DNA of 49,640 nt, taken from positions 1-49,640 of the forward strand of contig JAQIBN010000312.1 of NCBI GenBank assembly GCA_027859095.1, written 5' to 3'. This document shows, piece by piece, positions 18,013-26,762 of the stretch (positions are counted from its first letter, which is position 1; the number at the start of each line of letters is the position of its first letter). The translations under genes were made by a program, and so were the position numbers. Origin of the DNA: Spirochaetia bacterium. Lineage in GTDB: Bacteria; Spirochaetota; Spirochaetia; B11-G9. Below the pieces are notes generated by a model that was not told where the DNA came from, searched no databases, and was given only the letters and a program-made list of their open reading frames with translations.

Positions 18013-19278
18013 TTACACTACAAGATCGATAAGATTTTCTGATTCACTTATCATTGTAGGAATTATTTCATCAATCATTTCTATCTGTTTAGAAATACCA
18101 CGACCATTCTCTCTCTCTCTGTCACCTGAATGATCACCACCTACAGAAACATTAAGGGCAGCTGTATCAAAACCATTTTCTTTAAAGGCTCTTTCGAGAT
18201 TCTGTAGATTCTGTTCAAAAACATCTTTCACAGCTGAACTATCAACAATAATATGTCCCACTATTCTATTGTCGGTAAGACTTAGTTTTATTCTTACCTT
18301 TCCAAGTTGTTCAGGCTTGAGAATTAGCTTTATCTCACCAGAACCACCGTCTTTTAGTATCACACTGGATTGTTTTACTATTTTACTATTAACGTTTTCT
18401 TCCAGTTGCTTCATTAATGCTGAACTGCTTGAAGTTGTAAGAGTTTTCGACTCGCTAGAAAAATTATCCTTTACATGAGTCAACTCAATTACAATAGGTT
18501 TAGACTCTTCATTATTATCTGAAGTTATCTGTTCAGTAGACCCTGATAAATAATTTTTATTTTCAATTTCTATACTTAGTTCAGCCTGTTTAACTTTAGC
18601 ATTCTTTGATTGTGCATGTCTGAGATCAAGAACTGATATTTTACCCTTGCTCTTTTTTGAATCTTTTTTTATAAGATTATTCTTCTCAAATGAACTCTTT
18701 TTTTCATCAGAAACTGATTTAAGTAACACAGAACTTTTTAACTGCTGCCCTGTTCCTGCTTCAGAACCCTCTAAAGAAGTATTAATAGAACCAGGAATAT
18801 GCAAGGATTCATGCAATCTTTCCGGAGTTTCAGTATTTATTACTACAGAACCACCTAAAGAGATCTCTTCAAATACATTTTTTCCCAGTTCCTCAGTTTT
18901 AACTTTATTTGAAAGTTCTAATACATTCCTTTTAGAATGTTCACTATTTTCTATCTTTTTCACTCTATTTTTTGAAAAGTCTGATCCAATTTTTTTAAGA
19001 CCAATAAGTTTCTCGTTCTTTAATTTAAAAGGACTTGGAGATTCTTCAGAAATTTTACTCCCAAGATGGTTACCTTCTGTTTTGACCATAGCTGGTTTTA
19101 TTTTTTGGTTCACATCATTTTTTTGTTTTTTTTCAAGTTTAGATGATGCAGATTCAAAAACTTCAGAAAACTTTCCTTTCCCCTGCAAATCTTCAGATGC
19201 TACAGAATTTTCCAGTTTTGAATCATTTGAGTCAAAACTGTTATTTACCCTTTGCAAAGGCATCTGGACTGGAAGCAA
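18013..19278 (-). CDS. fliK: FliK, hook-length control protein
   Basis: Residues 1-300 of the 421 are low-complexity Ser/Lys/Glu/Asn, as expected of the secreted molecular ruler. Residues about 310-390 are the Flg_hook domain, with IKLILKPEQLGKVRIKLSL and the following VKDVFEQNLQNLERAFKENG core. I place the start at TTG 19278, which has GGGGGG four bases upstream. The first ATG (19263) has no ribosome-binding site. The plus-strand open frame opposite it (18647-19309) is a shadow of this repetitive coding sequence. Confidence 0.88.
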   Translation of the reverse strand: MLPVQMPLQRVNNSFDSNDSKLENSVASEDLQGKGKFSEVFESASSKLEKKQKNDVNQKIKPAMVKTEGNHLGSKISEESPSPFKLKNEKLIGLKKIGSDFSKNRVKKIENSEHSKRNVLELSNKVKTEELGKNVFEEISLGGSVVINTETPERLHESLHIPGSINTSLEGSEAGTGQQLKSSVLLKSVSDEKKSSFEKNNLIKKDSKKSKGKISVLDLRHAQSKNAKVKQAELSIEIENKNYLSGSTEQITSDNNEESKPIVIELTHVKDNFSSESKTLTTSSSSALMKQLEENVNSKIVKQSSVILKDGGSGEIKLILKPEQLGKVRIKLSLTDNRIVGHIIVDSSAVKDVFEQNLQNLERAFKENGFDTAALNVSVGGDHSGDRERENGRGISKQIEMIDEIIPTMISESENLIDLVV

Positions 19279-19295
19279 ATATCCCCCCGTTAAAT

Positions 19296-19907
19296 CTATG
19301 GTTTTTTAAGCATCTTACGATTAAGATCTGCAGCTCTATCAGCCGGCATCAATGAAAACCAGTACGATACAATTGAATCGGTATCGGCTTCCTGGGCAAT
19401 AAGTTCAGTAATACGAAAAATATCGATAATATCCTGATCAATCATACCAAGAAGCCTGTCAACTGCATCCTGCGGTGGCATACCAGTAAAATAAGCAGAT
19501 GCTTGTCGTAAGTTCCTATCTCTATCTTCGTACTCTTTTAAACGATCATTAAACGATTTTTCTCTATCTGCTAACGATTTTTCCTGTTCTGCAAGAGTTT
19601 CCAGTTTCTGTTTAACTTCTGCTTCTCTTAAAACAATCTCATTCCCCCGATTTACAAGCTCTTCTTCCCTTATATCCAGTGCCTGAATTTGTTTATCCAT
19701 CCGCTCCTTATCAAGAAGTAAAAGATCATCAGGATTCTCCAGTTTTACTGGTGATTCCAGGCCTACAAGCTTTAAAACAGGAGCAAACCTGTACCTTACA
19801 TCTACTATTCCCAGAAAATCAAACCACAGTAATCCTCCAAGGAATAAAGCTGAAACTAGTAAAATAAGTAAAATTATCCGTAAGCCCGAACGTGTCGATC
19901 CTGCCAA
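19296..19907 (-). CDS. flbB: FlbB, spirochaete periplasmic-flagellar collar protein
   Basis: The 203-residue protein has an N-terminal transmembrane helix (about 9-30), a coiled coil (about 68-140, very rich in Glu, Lys, Arg and Leu) and a small C-terminal domain resembling the MgtE N-terminal fold (MPPQDAVDRLLGMIDQD, ending LMPADRAADLNRKML). This is the layout of FlbB, the base of the collar around the spirochaete motor, and it is also like MotE. The start is TTG at 19907, 5 bases behind GGGGG. The gene stands in the usual place between fliJ and fliK. Confidence 0.87.
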   Translation of the reverse strand: MAGSTRSGLRIILLILLVSALFLGGLLWFDFLGIVDVRYRFAPVLKLVGLESPVKLENPDDLLLLDKERMDKQIQALDIREEELVNRGNEIVLREAEVKQKLETLAEQEKSLADREKSFNDRLKEYEDRDRNLRQASAYFTGMPPQDAVDRLLGMIDQDIIDIFRITELIAQEADTDSIVSYWFSLMPADRAADLNRKMLKKP

Positions 19908-19937
19908 AACTTCCCCCTTACCAGCTCAATAGCCGCC

Positions 19938-20393
19938 TTAAGCAGACTGAGCTTTATTAATACGCTTTCTTAATGCTATACCAATACTAATATCATCAAT
20001 CTCTTTTATTTCTTCTAAAGCCTGGCCCTTATAATAGGCAAGCTCTTCCTTACTTTTTAGTTTTTCAAGTATTTTTCTCTTATTTGAAGCTTCAATATAT
20101 TTGGTTTGTATTTTTTGTTTTTCTGATTTATAAGAATCAAGCTTGAGATTTGACTGTGAAATTTCATAATTAAGCTTTTGCAGATAGCTTTCAGAAATCT
20201 GCAGCATTTCAATTCCTGAACTTTTTAGATTGAATTTAAAAAAAGTTTTTATTTTATCAGATTCATAATCCTTAATTCTACGTTCCACTATATTACACCT
20301 GCTTACTATCTGACCTAATTTTATTTCCCAATTTCTTTCATCATACTCTCTAAGTTCAAGTAATTTTTCCAAATTAAATCGAAACCGCTTCAT
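19938..20393 (-). CDS. fliJ: FliJ, export ATPase accessory protein
   Basis: The product has 151 residues from the ATG at 20393 (MKRFRFNLEKLLELREY), which has AGGAG 7 bases upstream and lies one base after the fliI stop. A longer reading from an upstream ATG inside fliI would add 12 residues with no support. The protein is almost wholly an alpha-helical hairpin rich in Lys, Glu and Ser, like FliJ, the gamma-subunit-like stalk that fits into the FliI ring and links it to FlhA. In Borrelia the equivalent was named FlbA. Confidence 0.88.
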   Translation of the reverse strand: MKRFRFNLEKLLELREYDERNWEIKLGQIVSRCNIVERRIKDYESDKIKTFFKFNLKSSGIEMLQISESYLQKLNYEISQSNLKLDSYKSEKQKIQTKYIEASNKRKILEKLKSKEELAYYKGQALEEIKEIDDISIGIALRKRINKAQSA

Positions 20394-20394
20394 T

Positions 20395-21762
20395 CTAAGG
20401 CTCCTTTGGTTGCATAGGCGAGCAGTCAACTTGTTGACGACCAGCCTTAAAAGGTATTTTTATTCCTGAGATTTCTTCTGCCCGATTTAATGTTTCTAAA
20501 ATATCTGCTTTATCTTCTGTTCTCTGACGTAAAAAATCACGAATCAAATCAATTTTTTCAATTGCTTCATCTATATTTTTACTACTTCCCTCTGAGTAAG
20601 CACCTACATTAATTAAATCTTCTGCATCTGTATAACTTGCAAGCATAGTCCTTATTCTACCCATTGCATCCTGCTCCTGGGAGCTAGTAATTTTAGTACC
20701 CAGCCGGGATAACGATTTAAGAACATCAATTGCAGGATAATGATAACTTTGTGCCAGCTTTCGTGATAGAATTATATGACCATCAAGGATTCCCCTAACA
20801 TTATCAGCTATAGGTTCATCCATATCATCTCCATCCACAAGAATGGTGTAAAAACCTGTAATAGTACCTTTATCAGAAGTTCCACACCTTTCCAGAAGCT
20901 TTGGAAGAAGGGAAAAGACAGAAGGTGTAAACCCTCTGGTTGCAGGAGGTTCTCCAACTGCCAGACCAATTTCCCTCTGAGCTCTTGCAAACCTTGTTAA
21001 AGAATCAAAAAGAAGCATTACATTTTTCCCCTGATCTCTAAAATATTCAGCAACTGCAGTGGCAACAAATGCAGCCCTAACCCTTGAAAGAGGGGGGGTA
21101 TCACTTGTAGACACGATTACAACTGATCGTGTCAAACCCTCTGCACCAAGATCAGATTCAAGGAAATCTTTTACTTCTCTTCCACGTTCTCCAATTAAAG
21201 CAATTACATTGATATCTGCATGAGTATTTCTTGCTATCATACCAAGCAGAGTAGATTTTCCCACTCCACTGCCAGAGAATATTCCAACCCTCTGCCCCAT
21301 ACCGACTGGGGTCATTGAATCGATAGCCCTAACTCCAGTAACCAGTCTATTTGTAATTGATTTTCTTTTTAATACGTCAGGAGGTGTATTTCGAACTGGG
21401 AATGATTCAGCAGAACCAATACTTCCCTTATCATCCATAGGATGCCCCATACTATCCAGAACCCGCCCAAGTAGTCTATCTGATACTGGTATGGTTAAAT
21501 ATTCACCCATAGCAACAACAGTACAGCCAGGTTCTATTCCTTCCATATCATCAAATGGCATTAACTGAACAATTTCATTGTGAAAGCCAACAACTTCAGC
21601 CCTGATCATACCTTCTCCCCTGGGAACAAAGATATGACATAATTCTCCAACAACTACCTGAGGCCCCAGGCTTTCAATAATTAAGCCCTGAACTTTCTGA
21701 ACAACACCACTATATTTTATGGGATCCACTTTATCCAGAACAGCCTCATACTTCTCAAACAT
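20395..21762 (-). CDS. fliI: FliI, flagellum-specific ATPase
   Basis: The 455-residue ATPase is related to the F1 beta subunit. It has P-loop GSGVGKS at 164-170, ALIGERGREVKDFLE, Walker B VMLLFDSLTRFARAQREIG and the C-terminal FLRQR segment. It energises export at the base of the flagellum with FliH and FliJ. The N-terminal domain (1-95) is of normal length. The ATG overlaps the fliH stop by one base (TAATG), implying coupled synthesis. Confidence 0.96.
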   Translation of the reverse strand: MFEKYEAVLDKVDPIKYSGVVQKVQGLIIESLGPQVVVGELCHIFVPRGEGMIRAEVVGFHNEIVQLMPFDDMEGIEPGCTVVAMGEYLTIPVSDRLLGRVLDSMGHPMDDKGSIGSAESFPVRNTPPDVLKRKSITNRLVTGVRAIDSMTPVGMGQRVGIFSGSGVGKSTLLGMIARNTHADINVIALIGERGREVKDFLESDLGAEGLTRSVVIVSTSDTPPLSRVRAAFVATAVAEYFRDQGKNVMLLFDSLTRFARAQREIGLAVGEPPATRGFTPSVFSLLPKLLERCGTSDKGTITGFYTILVDGDDMDEPIADNVRGILDGHIILSRKLAQSYHYPAIDVLKSLSRLGTKITSSQEQDAMGRIRTMLASYTDAEDLINVGAYSEGSSKNIDEAIEKIDLIRDFLRQRTEDKADILETLNRAEEISGIKIPFKAGRQQVDCSPMQPKEP

Positions 21763-22670
21763 TAGTTATCTCCCTTAGTTTTAATAGGGACCAGATCGAG
21801 TATTTTTTCTTCTATTTCATGTAGCTGGGATGAAATCCTGGCATCAATTTCACCAAAATCTGTTTCTATAATACATCCGCCCTTATCCACAGTTGAATCT
21901 TCAACAACTGTAACAGAACGTATATTTTCCACCATTCGCATAAAATCTTTTATATGCTCTGATGTGAGCTCAACATCTGCAAGATTAACTTTGATAAGGA
22001 CTTCACCTCTGCTTTTTAATTTCCTTAAGGCTTGAATAACATTGTTTACAACAACATTTTTCTGATTTTCCGAAATAACCTTTACAACTTTTTTTGCAAT
22101 CATTACAACAAGATTGATAACCTGTGTCTCTGATTCATCAATTATATCATTTCGTTTTTCAATAGTTTTATCGATAATGGCATGTAACTGCTGAACAAGT
22201 CTTTCAACTTCAGATTTCCCCTCAGCAAATCCTGACTCCAGTCCGGCCTCATACCCTTCTTCTTCAGATTTTTTTCTAATAGCCGCAAGATCAGTTTCCA
22301 CTTTTTCAGTTGACTCTGCAGCAGATTTCTCAGCGTCAGACACAAGCTTCTCAGCCTCATCTTCTGCGTTTTTCTTAAGGATCTGTATTTCATCAGTTTT
22401 TTGCTGAACCTCTTCAAATGCCCGTTGATCTGCATCTCTAAGAATTTGTTCAACTTTAGACTCAGCTGCAGTTATCATGTCCTGCTTTTCTTTTTCCCAG
22501 TTAGATTTAAAAAGTTCAGCTTCCTTCCTCAAATCATCTGCGGTAGGTCCTTTATACTCTTCAATAACCGGAGCCTCTTCCACTGGTTCTATTTCAGGAA
22601 AGGGAGAATTCAAAGTTACCCTGTTATTAATATTTACAATTTCCATTGCTCTAAAAACATTTTTAGCCAA
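21762..22670 (-). CDS. fliH: FliH, regulator of the export ATPase
   Basis: The 302-residue protein has an N-terminal segment (AKNVFRAMEIVNINNRV), a long Glu/Lys/Ala-rich coiled coil at about 45-150, and a C-terminal domain resembling the F1 delta/V1 E subunit (LVVMIAKKVVKVISENQKN, and a final beta-strand with GGCIIETDFGEIDARI). It anchors FliI to the C-ring. The start is TTG at 22670 behind GGGGGA. An ATG eight codons in would drop the N-terminal segment and has a poor site. Confidence 0.9.
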   Translation of the reverse strand: MAKNVFRAMEIVNINNRVTLNSPFPEIEPVEEAPVIEEYKGPTADDLRKEAELFKSNWEKEKQDMITAAESKVEQILRDADQRAFEEVQQKTDEIQILKKNAEDEAEKLVSDAEKSAAESTEKVETDLAAIRKKSEEEGYEAGLESGFAEGKSEVERLVQQLHAIIDKTIEKRNDIIDESETQVINLVVMIAKKVVKVISENQKNVVVNNVIQALRKLKSRGEVLIKVNLADVELTSEHIKDFMRMVENIRSVTVVEDSTVDKGGCIIETDFGEIDARISSQLHEIEEKILDLVPIKTKGDN

Positions 22671-22693
22671 AACTATTCCCCCTAAAGGTTATA

Positions 22694-23734
22694 CTATACA
22701 ACCATCTCATCTTCACCGGATCTTGCTACAACTATTTCACCACTATCTTCAAGTTTTCTAATAATGGATACAATTTTCTGCTGAGTTTCTTCAACATCTT
22801 TAAGCCTTATAGGACCCATATATTCCATTTCCTCTTTTAGAAGAGCAGCTGCACGCTTGGACATATTTTTGTAAATTTTATCCTGAACTTCGCCCTCAAC
22901 ACCCCTAAGAGCCTTTGCAAGTTCTGCTGTATCAACTTCACGAAGAACTTTTTGAATTGCCCGGTCATCAAGAAGAACAATATCTTCAAATACAAACATA
23001 CGTTTCTTAATTTCTTCAGCCAGTTCAGGATCTTCCTCTTCAAGAGATTCAATTATCAGTTTTTCAGTAGATCTGTCTACAAGGTTTAGTATTTCAACTA
23101 TATTTTCGACACCACCAGCAGCTGTAAAGTCCTCACTGGAAAGTGTTGAAAGCTTCTTTTCAAGAACCCGCTCTACCTCTCTAAGTACTTCAGGAGAAGT
23201 TCTGTCCATTGTTGCTATACGTTTGGCAACATCTGACTGTACATCTGTAGGTAGTGCTCCAAGAATAACAGATGCTTTTGCAGGCTCAAGATATGCAAGT
23301 ATTAATGCAATAGTCTGAGGATGCTCCTGTTGTATAAAGTTCAACAGATGTGCAGGGTCAGTCCTTCGAATAAAGTCAAAGGGCCGTACCTGAAGACTGC
23401 TAGTAAGTCTATTTATTATGTCCACTGCCTTCTGGGAGCCCAGAGATTTTTCAAGGAGCTCTCTGGCATAATCGATACCTCCGGATGTAATAAAGTCCTG
23501 GGCCATCATCAGTTCTTTAAATTCCATAAGAACTCTATCACGTTCATCGGGCTCTACATTATCAAGTCTTGCAATTTCAAATGTCAGAGTTTCAATTTCA
23601 TCTTCCCTAAGATGTTTAAAAATTTCAGAAGAAATTTCAGATCCAAGTGTTACAAGAAAAACAGCGGCTTTCTGACGACCTGTAAGTTCCTTTTTAATCG
23701 ACTTTTTACTACCAGTTTCAGCTGCATTTGCCAT
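22694..23734 (-). CDS. fliG: FliG, motor switch protein
   Basis: The 346-residue rotor protein has the N-terminal FliF-binding domain (GRQKAAVFLVTLGSEISSEIF), the middle domain with EHPQT at about 135-139, and the C-terminal torque domain (MFVFEDIVLLDDRAIQKVLR, then ELAKALRG) that keeps the charged ridge contacting MotA. Spirochaetes usually encode two FliG paralogues. This one, next to fliF and with an intact torque domain, is the motor-active type, FliG2 in Borrelia. GGAGGAG precedes the ATG. Confidence 0.95.
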   Translation of the reverse strand: MANAAETGSKKSIKKELTGRQKAAVFLVTLGSEISSEIFKHLREDEIETLTFEIARLDNVEPDERDRVLMEFKELMMAQDFITSGGIDYARELLEKSLGSQKAVDIINRLTSSLQVRPFDFIRRTDPAHLLNFIQQEHPQTIALILAYLEPAKASVILGALPTDVQSDVAKRIATMDRTSPEVLREVERVLEKKLSTLSSEDFTAAGGVENIVEILNLVDRSTEKLIIESLEEEDPELAEEIKKRMFVFEDIVLLDDRAIQKVLREVDTAELAKALRGVEGEVQDKIYKNMSKRAAALLKEEMEYMGPIRLKDVEETQQKIVSIIRKLEDSGEIVVARSGEDEMVV

Positions 23735-23737
23735 TTA

Positions 23738-25447
23738 CTACTCCTCCACCAGCCATGTTCTAATTAACTGAGCAACATCTTCAGGATGTTCTCTGGCCAT
23801 ATTTATTGCATTTTCCTGCATTTCCATCCTGGCCCTTTCTTCTACGGACATAGCAACATCCATCTCTTCTTCTTCTGCACTCTTTAAAGCAGCCTCACGC
23901 ATCATTTGATGCTGTCGTGCAAGTTCTTCTTCTCTAAGACGTCTTCTTCGTTCCATTTCTCTGGAAATAATTCTGAATATTATGAAAGCTACAATTATTA
24001 CAGCTACACCAATTATTGAATACAGCACAGCCTGCTGAACTCTTTTTTGATTCCGAAACTCTTCATCTTCTGTATTAAACTGTTCTGCACGGTTAAATTG
24101 AATATGCTGAACTATAACAGAATCTCCCCGGGCTTTATTAAACCCAATGGCATGCTCAATAAGAGTTTGTGCTTTTTTAATCTCTTCATTGCTTACTGGA
24201 GTGTATTCTCTTTGTATTATTCCGCCACTTTCAAATTGGATATCACCCTTTTCACTATAAATACGTTTCCATACACCATCTATAGCTGCTCCAACAGATA
24301 TCCTCTTTATTTCCCAGGGACTCTTTTCTTCATAAATATTTCTTGTATTAATTTCCTCATTAACAATTGCTGAAGTTTTTGAATAATTCCCAACAAGATT
24401 ATCAAGATCCTGATATGCAGGTGGAGTCTGCCCTTCCTGACCAGGAGGTCCTTCAGGGTTAAAACCTGTACCATTAAAATTTTCAGATAAGTTTTCACTT
24501 GATCTTGAAATAGAAAGAACAAAAGCAGACTCATCATAAGGAGTGCTTGGATTATCAGACTTTGTAGTTATAGGATAGTGTTCCTCTGTGGTAACAGTTT
24601 CCTTTGTATAATCAAGATCAATTTCAACCTTGGTTATACTCATTCGGTCTTTTCCAAATATTTGTGCCAGTTCTTGAAATATCTGTTCTTTATAAGATGT
24701 CTCCAGAGTCTGTTTCTGTTTTAACTGCCTACCTGATAATTCAAGTCTGTCAAAATCAGCAAGATCTCCAAAATCATTTAAAACTGTACCTCTATAATCA
24801 GAGATAACAATATTATCAACAACAAGACCTTCAACAGCGAACTGGACAAGCTTAACAATACCTTCAATTTTTTTCCTGTTTGATACAATATCTGAGCCAG
24901 GTCGTGGTGTTATTATTACAGATGCAGTAACTGGATTCTGATCTTCTGCAAATAGCTTATCCTCAGGTAAAACCAAAGTAACCTGGGCTGAATCAACATC
25001 ATCGAGAGCTTCTATATGATCCTGGAGATTTAATCTTACAGCCTGTCTGAGATTTATGTTTCTTTCAAAATCAGTTAAAGACCACCGATCCATCTTAAAA
25101 ATATCCCAGGGGGATGTTCCAGAAGGGATTAAGTCTTCTCTCATAAGAATAGCAACCATCTTTTGTGCTGTTTTCCTATCATTAACATAAATACGGCCTT
25201 CTTCCGTTATATTATGCTCAACTCCTTCCTGATCCAAACGCATCGAAATATCTTCCAGCTTCTGAGGATCACTAATTGGAGATGTAATAAGAAGAACCAT
25301 ATTGGGCTCTGAACTGAAATTTGCTAAAAGCACAAGACCAGTTAATGTTACACCAATTACCGCAAAAAGAATTATTTTTTGTACAAGAGACCATTTGCCC
25401 CAAAGTACTTTTACCTGTTCTTTTAATTTATTTAACCATTCGTTCAT
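23738..25447 (-). CDS. fliF: FliF, MS-ring protein
   Basis: The 569-residue protein has a transmembrane helix at about 24-44, the YscJ-like ring-building domains (about 50-225) with DRKTAQKMVAILMREDLIPSGTSPWDIF and the following NLRQAVRLNLQ, a variable periplasmic region, and a second transmembrane helix at about 475-496. The cytoplasmic C-terminus ends in EHPEDVAQLIRTWLVEE, which binds FliG. It is the platform for basal-body assembly. GGAGGGGAG precedes the ATG. Confidence 0.95.
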   Translation of the reverse strand: MNEWLNKLKEQVKVLWGKWSLVQKIILFAVIGVTLTGLVLLANFSSEPNMVLLITSPISDPQKLEDISMRLDQEGVEHNITEEGRIYVNDRKTAQKMVAILMREDLIPSGTSPWDIFKMDRWSLTDFERNINLRQAVRLNLQDHIEALDDVDSAQVTLVLPEDKLFAEDQNPVTASVIITPRPGSDIVSNRKKIEGIVKLVQFAVEGLVVDNIVISDYRGTVLNDFGDLADFDRLELSGRQLKQKQTLETSYKEQIFQELAQIFGKDRMSITKVEIDLDYTKETVTTEEHYPITTKSDNPSTPYDESAFVLSISRSSENLSENFNGTGFNPEGPPGQEGQTPPAYQDLDNLVGNYSKTSAIVNEEINTRNIYEEKSPWEIKRISVGAAIDGVWKRIYSEKGDIQFESGGIIQREYTPVSNEEIKKAQTLIEHAIGFNKARGDSVIVQHIQFNRAEQFNTEDEEFRNQKRVQQAVLYSIIGVAVIIVAFIIFRIISREMERRRRLREEELARQHQMMREAALKSAEEEEMDVAMSVEERARMEMQENAINMAREHPEDVAQLIRTWLVEE

Positions 25448-25482
25448 TCTCCCCTCCCAAAAAGAATGCTAACCAGGAATAT

Positions 25483-25815
25483 CTACCTTATATTAATTAT
25501 CTCCCGGTAGGCCTTTAAAGCATTGTCTACTACAGATTTAGTCATTGTTATTGCTAAGTTGGCCTTACTCATAGCAATAGTTACATCGTGAACATCTACA
25601 CTGTCAGGATTAATAATATACTGCTCAGTTAAAGCCGTACTCTCCTGCGCCAGATCATTTACTCCATTTAAAGCATCTAAAACCATATCACCAAAGGAAG
25701 AGGAAACATCACTACTTTCCTGCTCTCCATGCAGTCTACCAGGAATATGAGCTGAATTAGTTCTAAGAACATCTACAGCATTTCCACTTACCTGACTAAT
25801 ATCAAGAAAATTCAT
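25483..25815 (-). CDS. fliE: FliE, basal body protein joining MS ring and rod
   Basis: The 110-residue protein has the family pattern of a short variable N-terminus, FGDMVLDALNGVNDLAQES, then VDVHDVTIAMSKANLAITMTKSV and a final helix with ALKAYREIINI. It is the first component exported and links FliF to the rod proteins. GGGAGGT precedes the ATG, and the gene lies 3 bases after flgC. A normal complete copy. Confidence 0.94.
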   Translation of the reverse strand: MNFLDISQVSGNAVDVLRTNSAHIPGRLHGEQESSDVSSSFGDMVLDALNGVNDLAQESTALTEQYIINPDSVDVHDVTIAMSKANLAITMTKSVVDNALKAYREIINIR

Positions 25816-25818
25816 CTA

Positions 25819-26277
25819 TTACCTCCCAATTTCCAGAGCTTTCATAAACATAGCCTTACTTCCATTCACAACAGCTACATTAGCCTCATAGGATCTGGAT
25901 GCTGATATCATATCAACCATCTCTTCTACAATATTTACATTAGGCATTTCAACATAACCCTTCTGGGGCCCTGTTTTAATTGAATCAGGATGGGTTGGAT
26001 CATAAACAAGCCGGGGATCTCCATCCAGATCCTTATCAATTTCAACAATCCGAACGCCTTTACCAAGTCCATTATCCATTTTTTCAGGCAAAAAGGGAGA
26101 ACGCCAGTAAGGTTCCTGTACTTTAGGTCTAAAAATAACCCTACTCCGCCTAAAAGGACCACCTTCAGGTGTTCTTGTGGTATCAACATTAGCAATATTA
26201 TTAGAAATTACATCCAGCCTTGTTCTCTGTGCACTTAGACCGGATGCTGCTATATTTATACTACTGAATATTCCCAT
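25819..26277 (-). CDS. flgC: FlgC, proximal rod protein
   Basis: The 152-residue rod protein has the shared rod/hook motifs: N-terminal INIAASGLSAQRTRLDVISNN, IANVDTTRTPEGGPFRR, VVYDP-like LVYDPTHPDS, and the C-terminal helix EEMVDMISASRSYEANVAVV. It forms the periplasmic drive shaft with FlgB. AGGT precedes the ATG, and seven bases separate it from flgB. Confidence 0.95.
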   Translation of the reverse strand: MGIFSSINIAASGLSAQRTRLDVISNNIANVDTTRTPEGGPFRRSRVIFRPKVQEPYWRSPFLPEKMDNGLGKGVRIVEIDKDLDGDPRLVYDPTHPDSIKTGPQKGYVEMPNVNIVEEMVDMISASRSYEANVAVVNGSKAMFMKALEIGR

Positions 26278-26284
26278 ATATTAC

Positions 26285-26701
26285 CTACCTTAATACTATA
26301 TTTACTTGCGTAAATTGATTAGAAATAGATCTTGTCAAAAGATCATATCTAAGTTGATTTTGAAGAAGAAGCATGCTTTCCTGCTCAGCATCTACATTAT
26401 TACCATTATTATCAGTTTGAGTAAGATAATCCAAAAACCTGGTGGGTCTTACATCCCTATAGTTCTGAACCCTGTCAAAGGGAATATGCCTTTCATTTGT
26501 TAAAGCAGCCTGTGGTTTATGAATATCCTCTGAATCCAAAGCCCTTTTTAGTTCAGCCTCAAAATTAAGAGAACTCCTTTTAAAATTTGGAGTATCAGCA
26601 TTTGAAATATTATTAGCAAGCACCTGCTGTCTTAAAGTTGTTGCATCCATTGTTCTATGGAGAACATCAACACTTTTTCCAAAACTATTATTCAAAAACA
26701 A
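26285..26701 (-). CDS. flgB: FlgB, proximal rod protein
   Basis: The 138-residue rod protein has the N-terminal helix (KSVDVLHRTMDATTLRQQVLANN), ISNADTPNFKRSSLNFE, and a C-terminal helix (LLQNQLRYDLLTRSISNQF). It is the first flagellar gene and follows a 61-base gap after hslU. The start is TTG at 26699-26701, 4 bases behind GGAAGGA; the usual ATG is absent. A candidate promoter lies just upstream. Confidence 0.94.
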   Translation of the reverse strand: MFLNNSFGKSVDVLHRTMDATTLRQQVLANNISNADTPNFKRSSLNFEAELKRALDSEDIHKPQAALTNERHIPFDRVQNYRDVRPTRFLDYLTQTDNNGNNVDAEQESMLLLQNQLRYDLLTRSISNQFTQVNIVLR

Positions 26702-26719
26702 CTTATCCTTCCTTTAAAA

Positions 26720-26748
26720 ACTATCCTGTTTTTAATATTATCGGTCAA
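26720..26748 (-). promoter_or_regulatory. Candidate sigma-70 promoter for the flgB flagellar array
   Basis: On the minus strand, TTGACC (26743-26748) and GATAGT (26720-26725) lie 17 bases apart between hslU and flgB. The two boxes match 5 and 4 of 6 consensus bases. Transcription would begin close to the flgB ribosome-binding site. The same bases also hold ACCGATAA (26738-26745), one mismatch from the FliA -10, with a poor -35, so FliA input cannot be excluded. Confidence 0.45.
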
Positions 26749-26762
26749 CTTAATAGTTTTCA

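Noticed and set aside
18647-19309. 220-codon plus-strand open frame opposite fliK
   Set aside because: It is the antisense of a Ser/Lys/Glu-rich coding stretch, giving a Phe/Ser-rich translation with no domain; fliK is clearly the gene.
20394-20429. Longer fliJ reading from an ATG inside fliI
   Set aside because: AGGAG lies 7 bases before the ATG at 20393, and the extension has no FliJ character.
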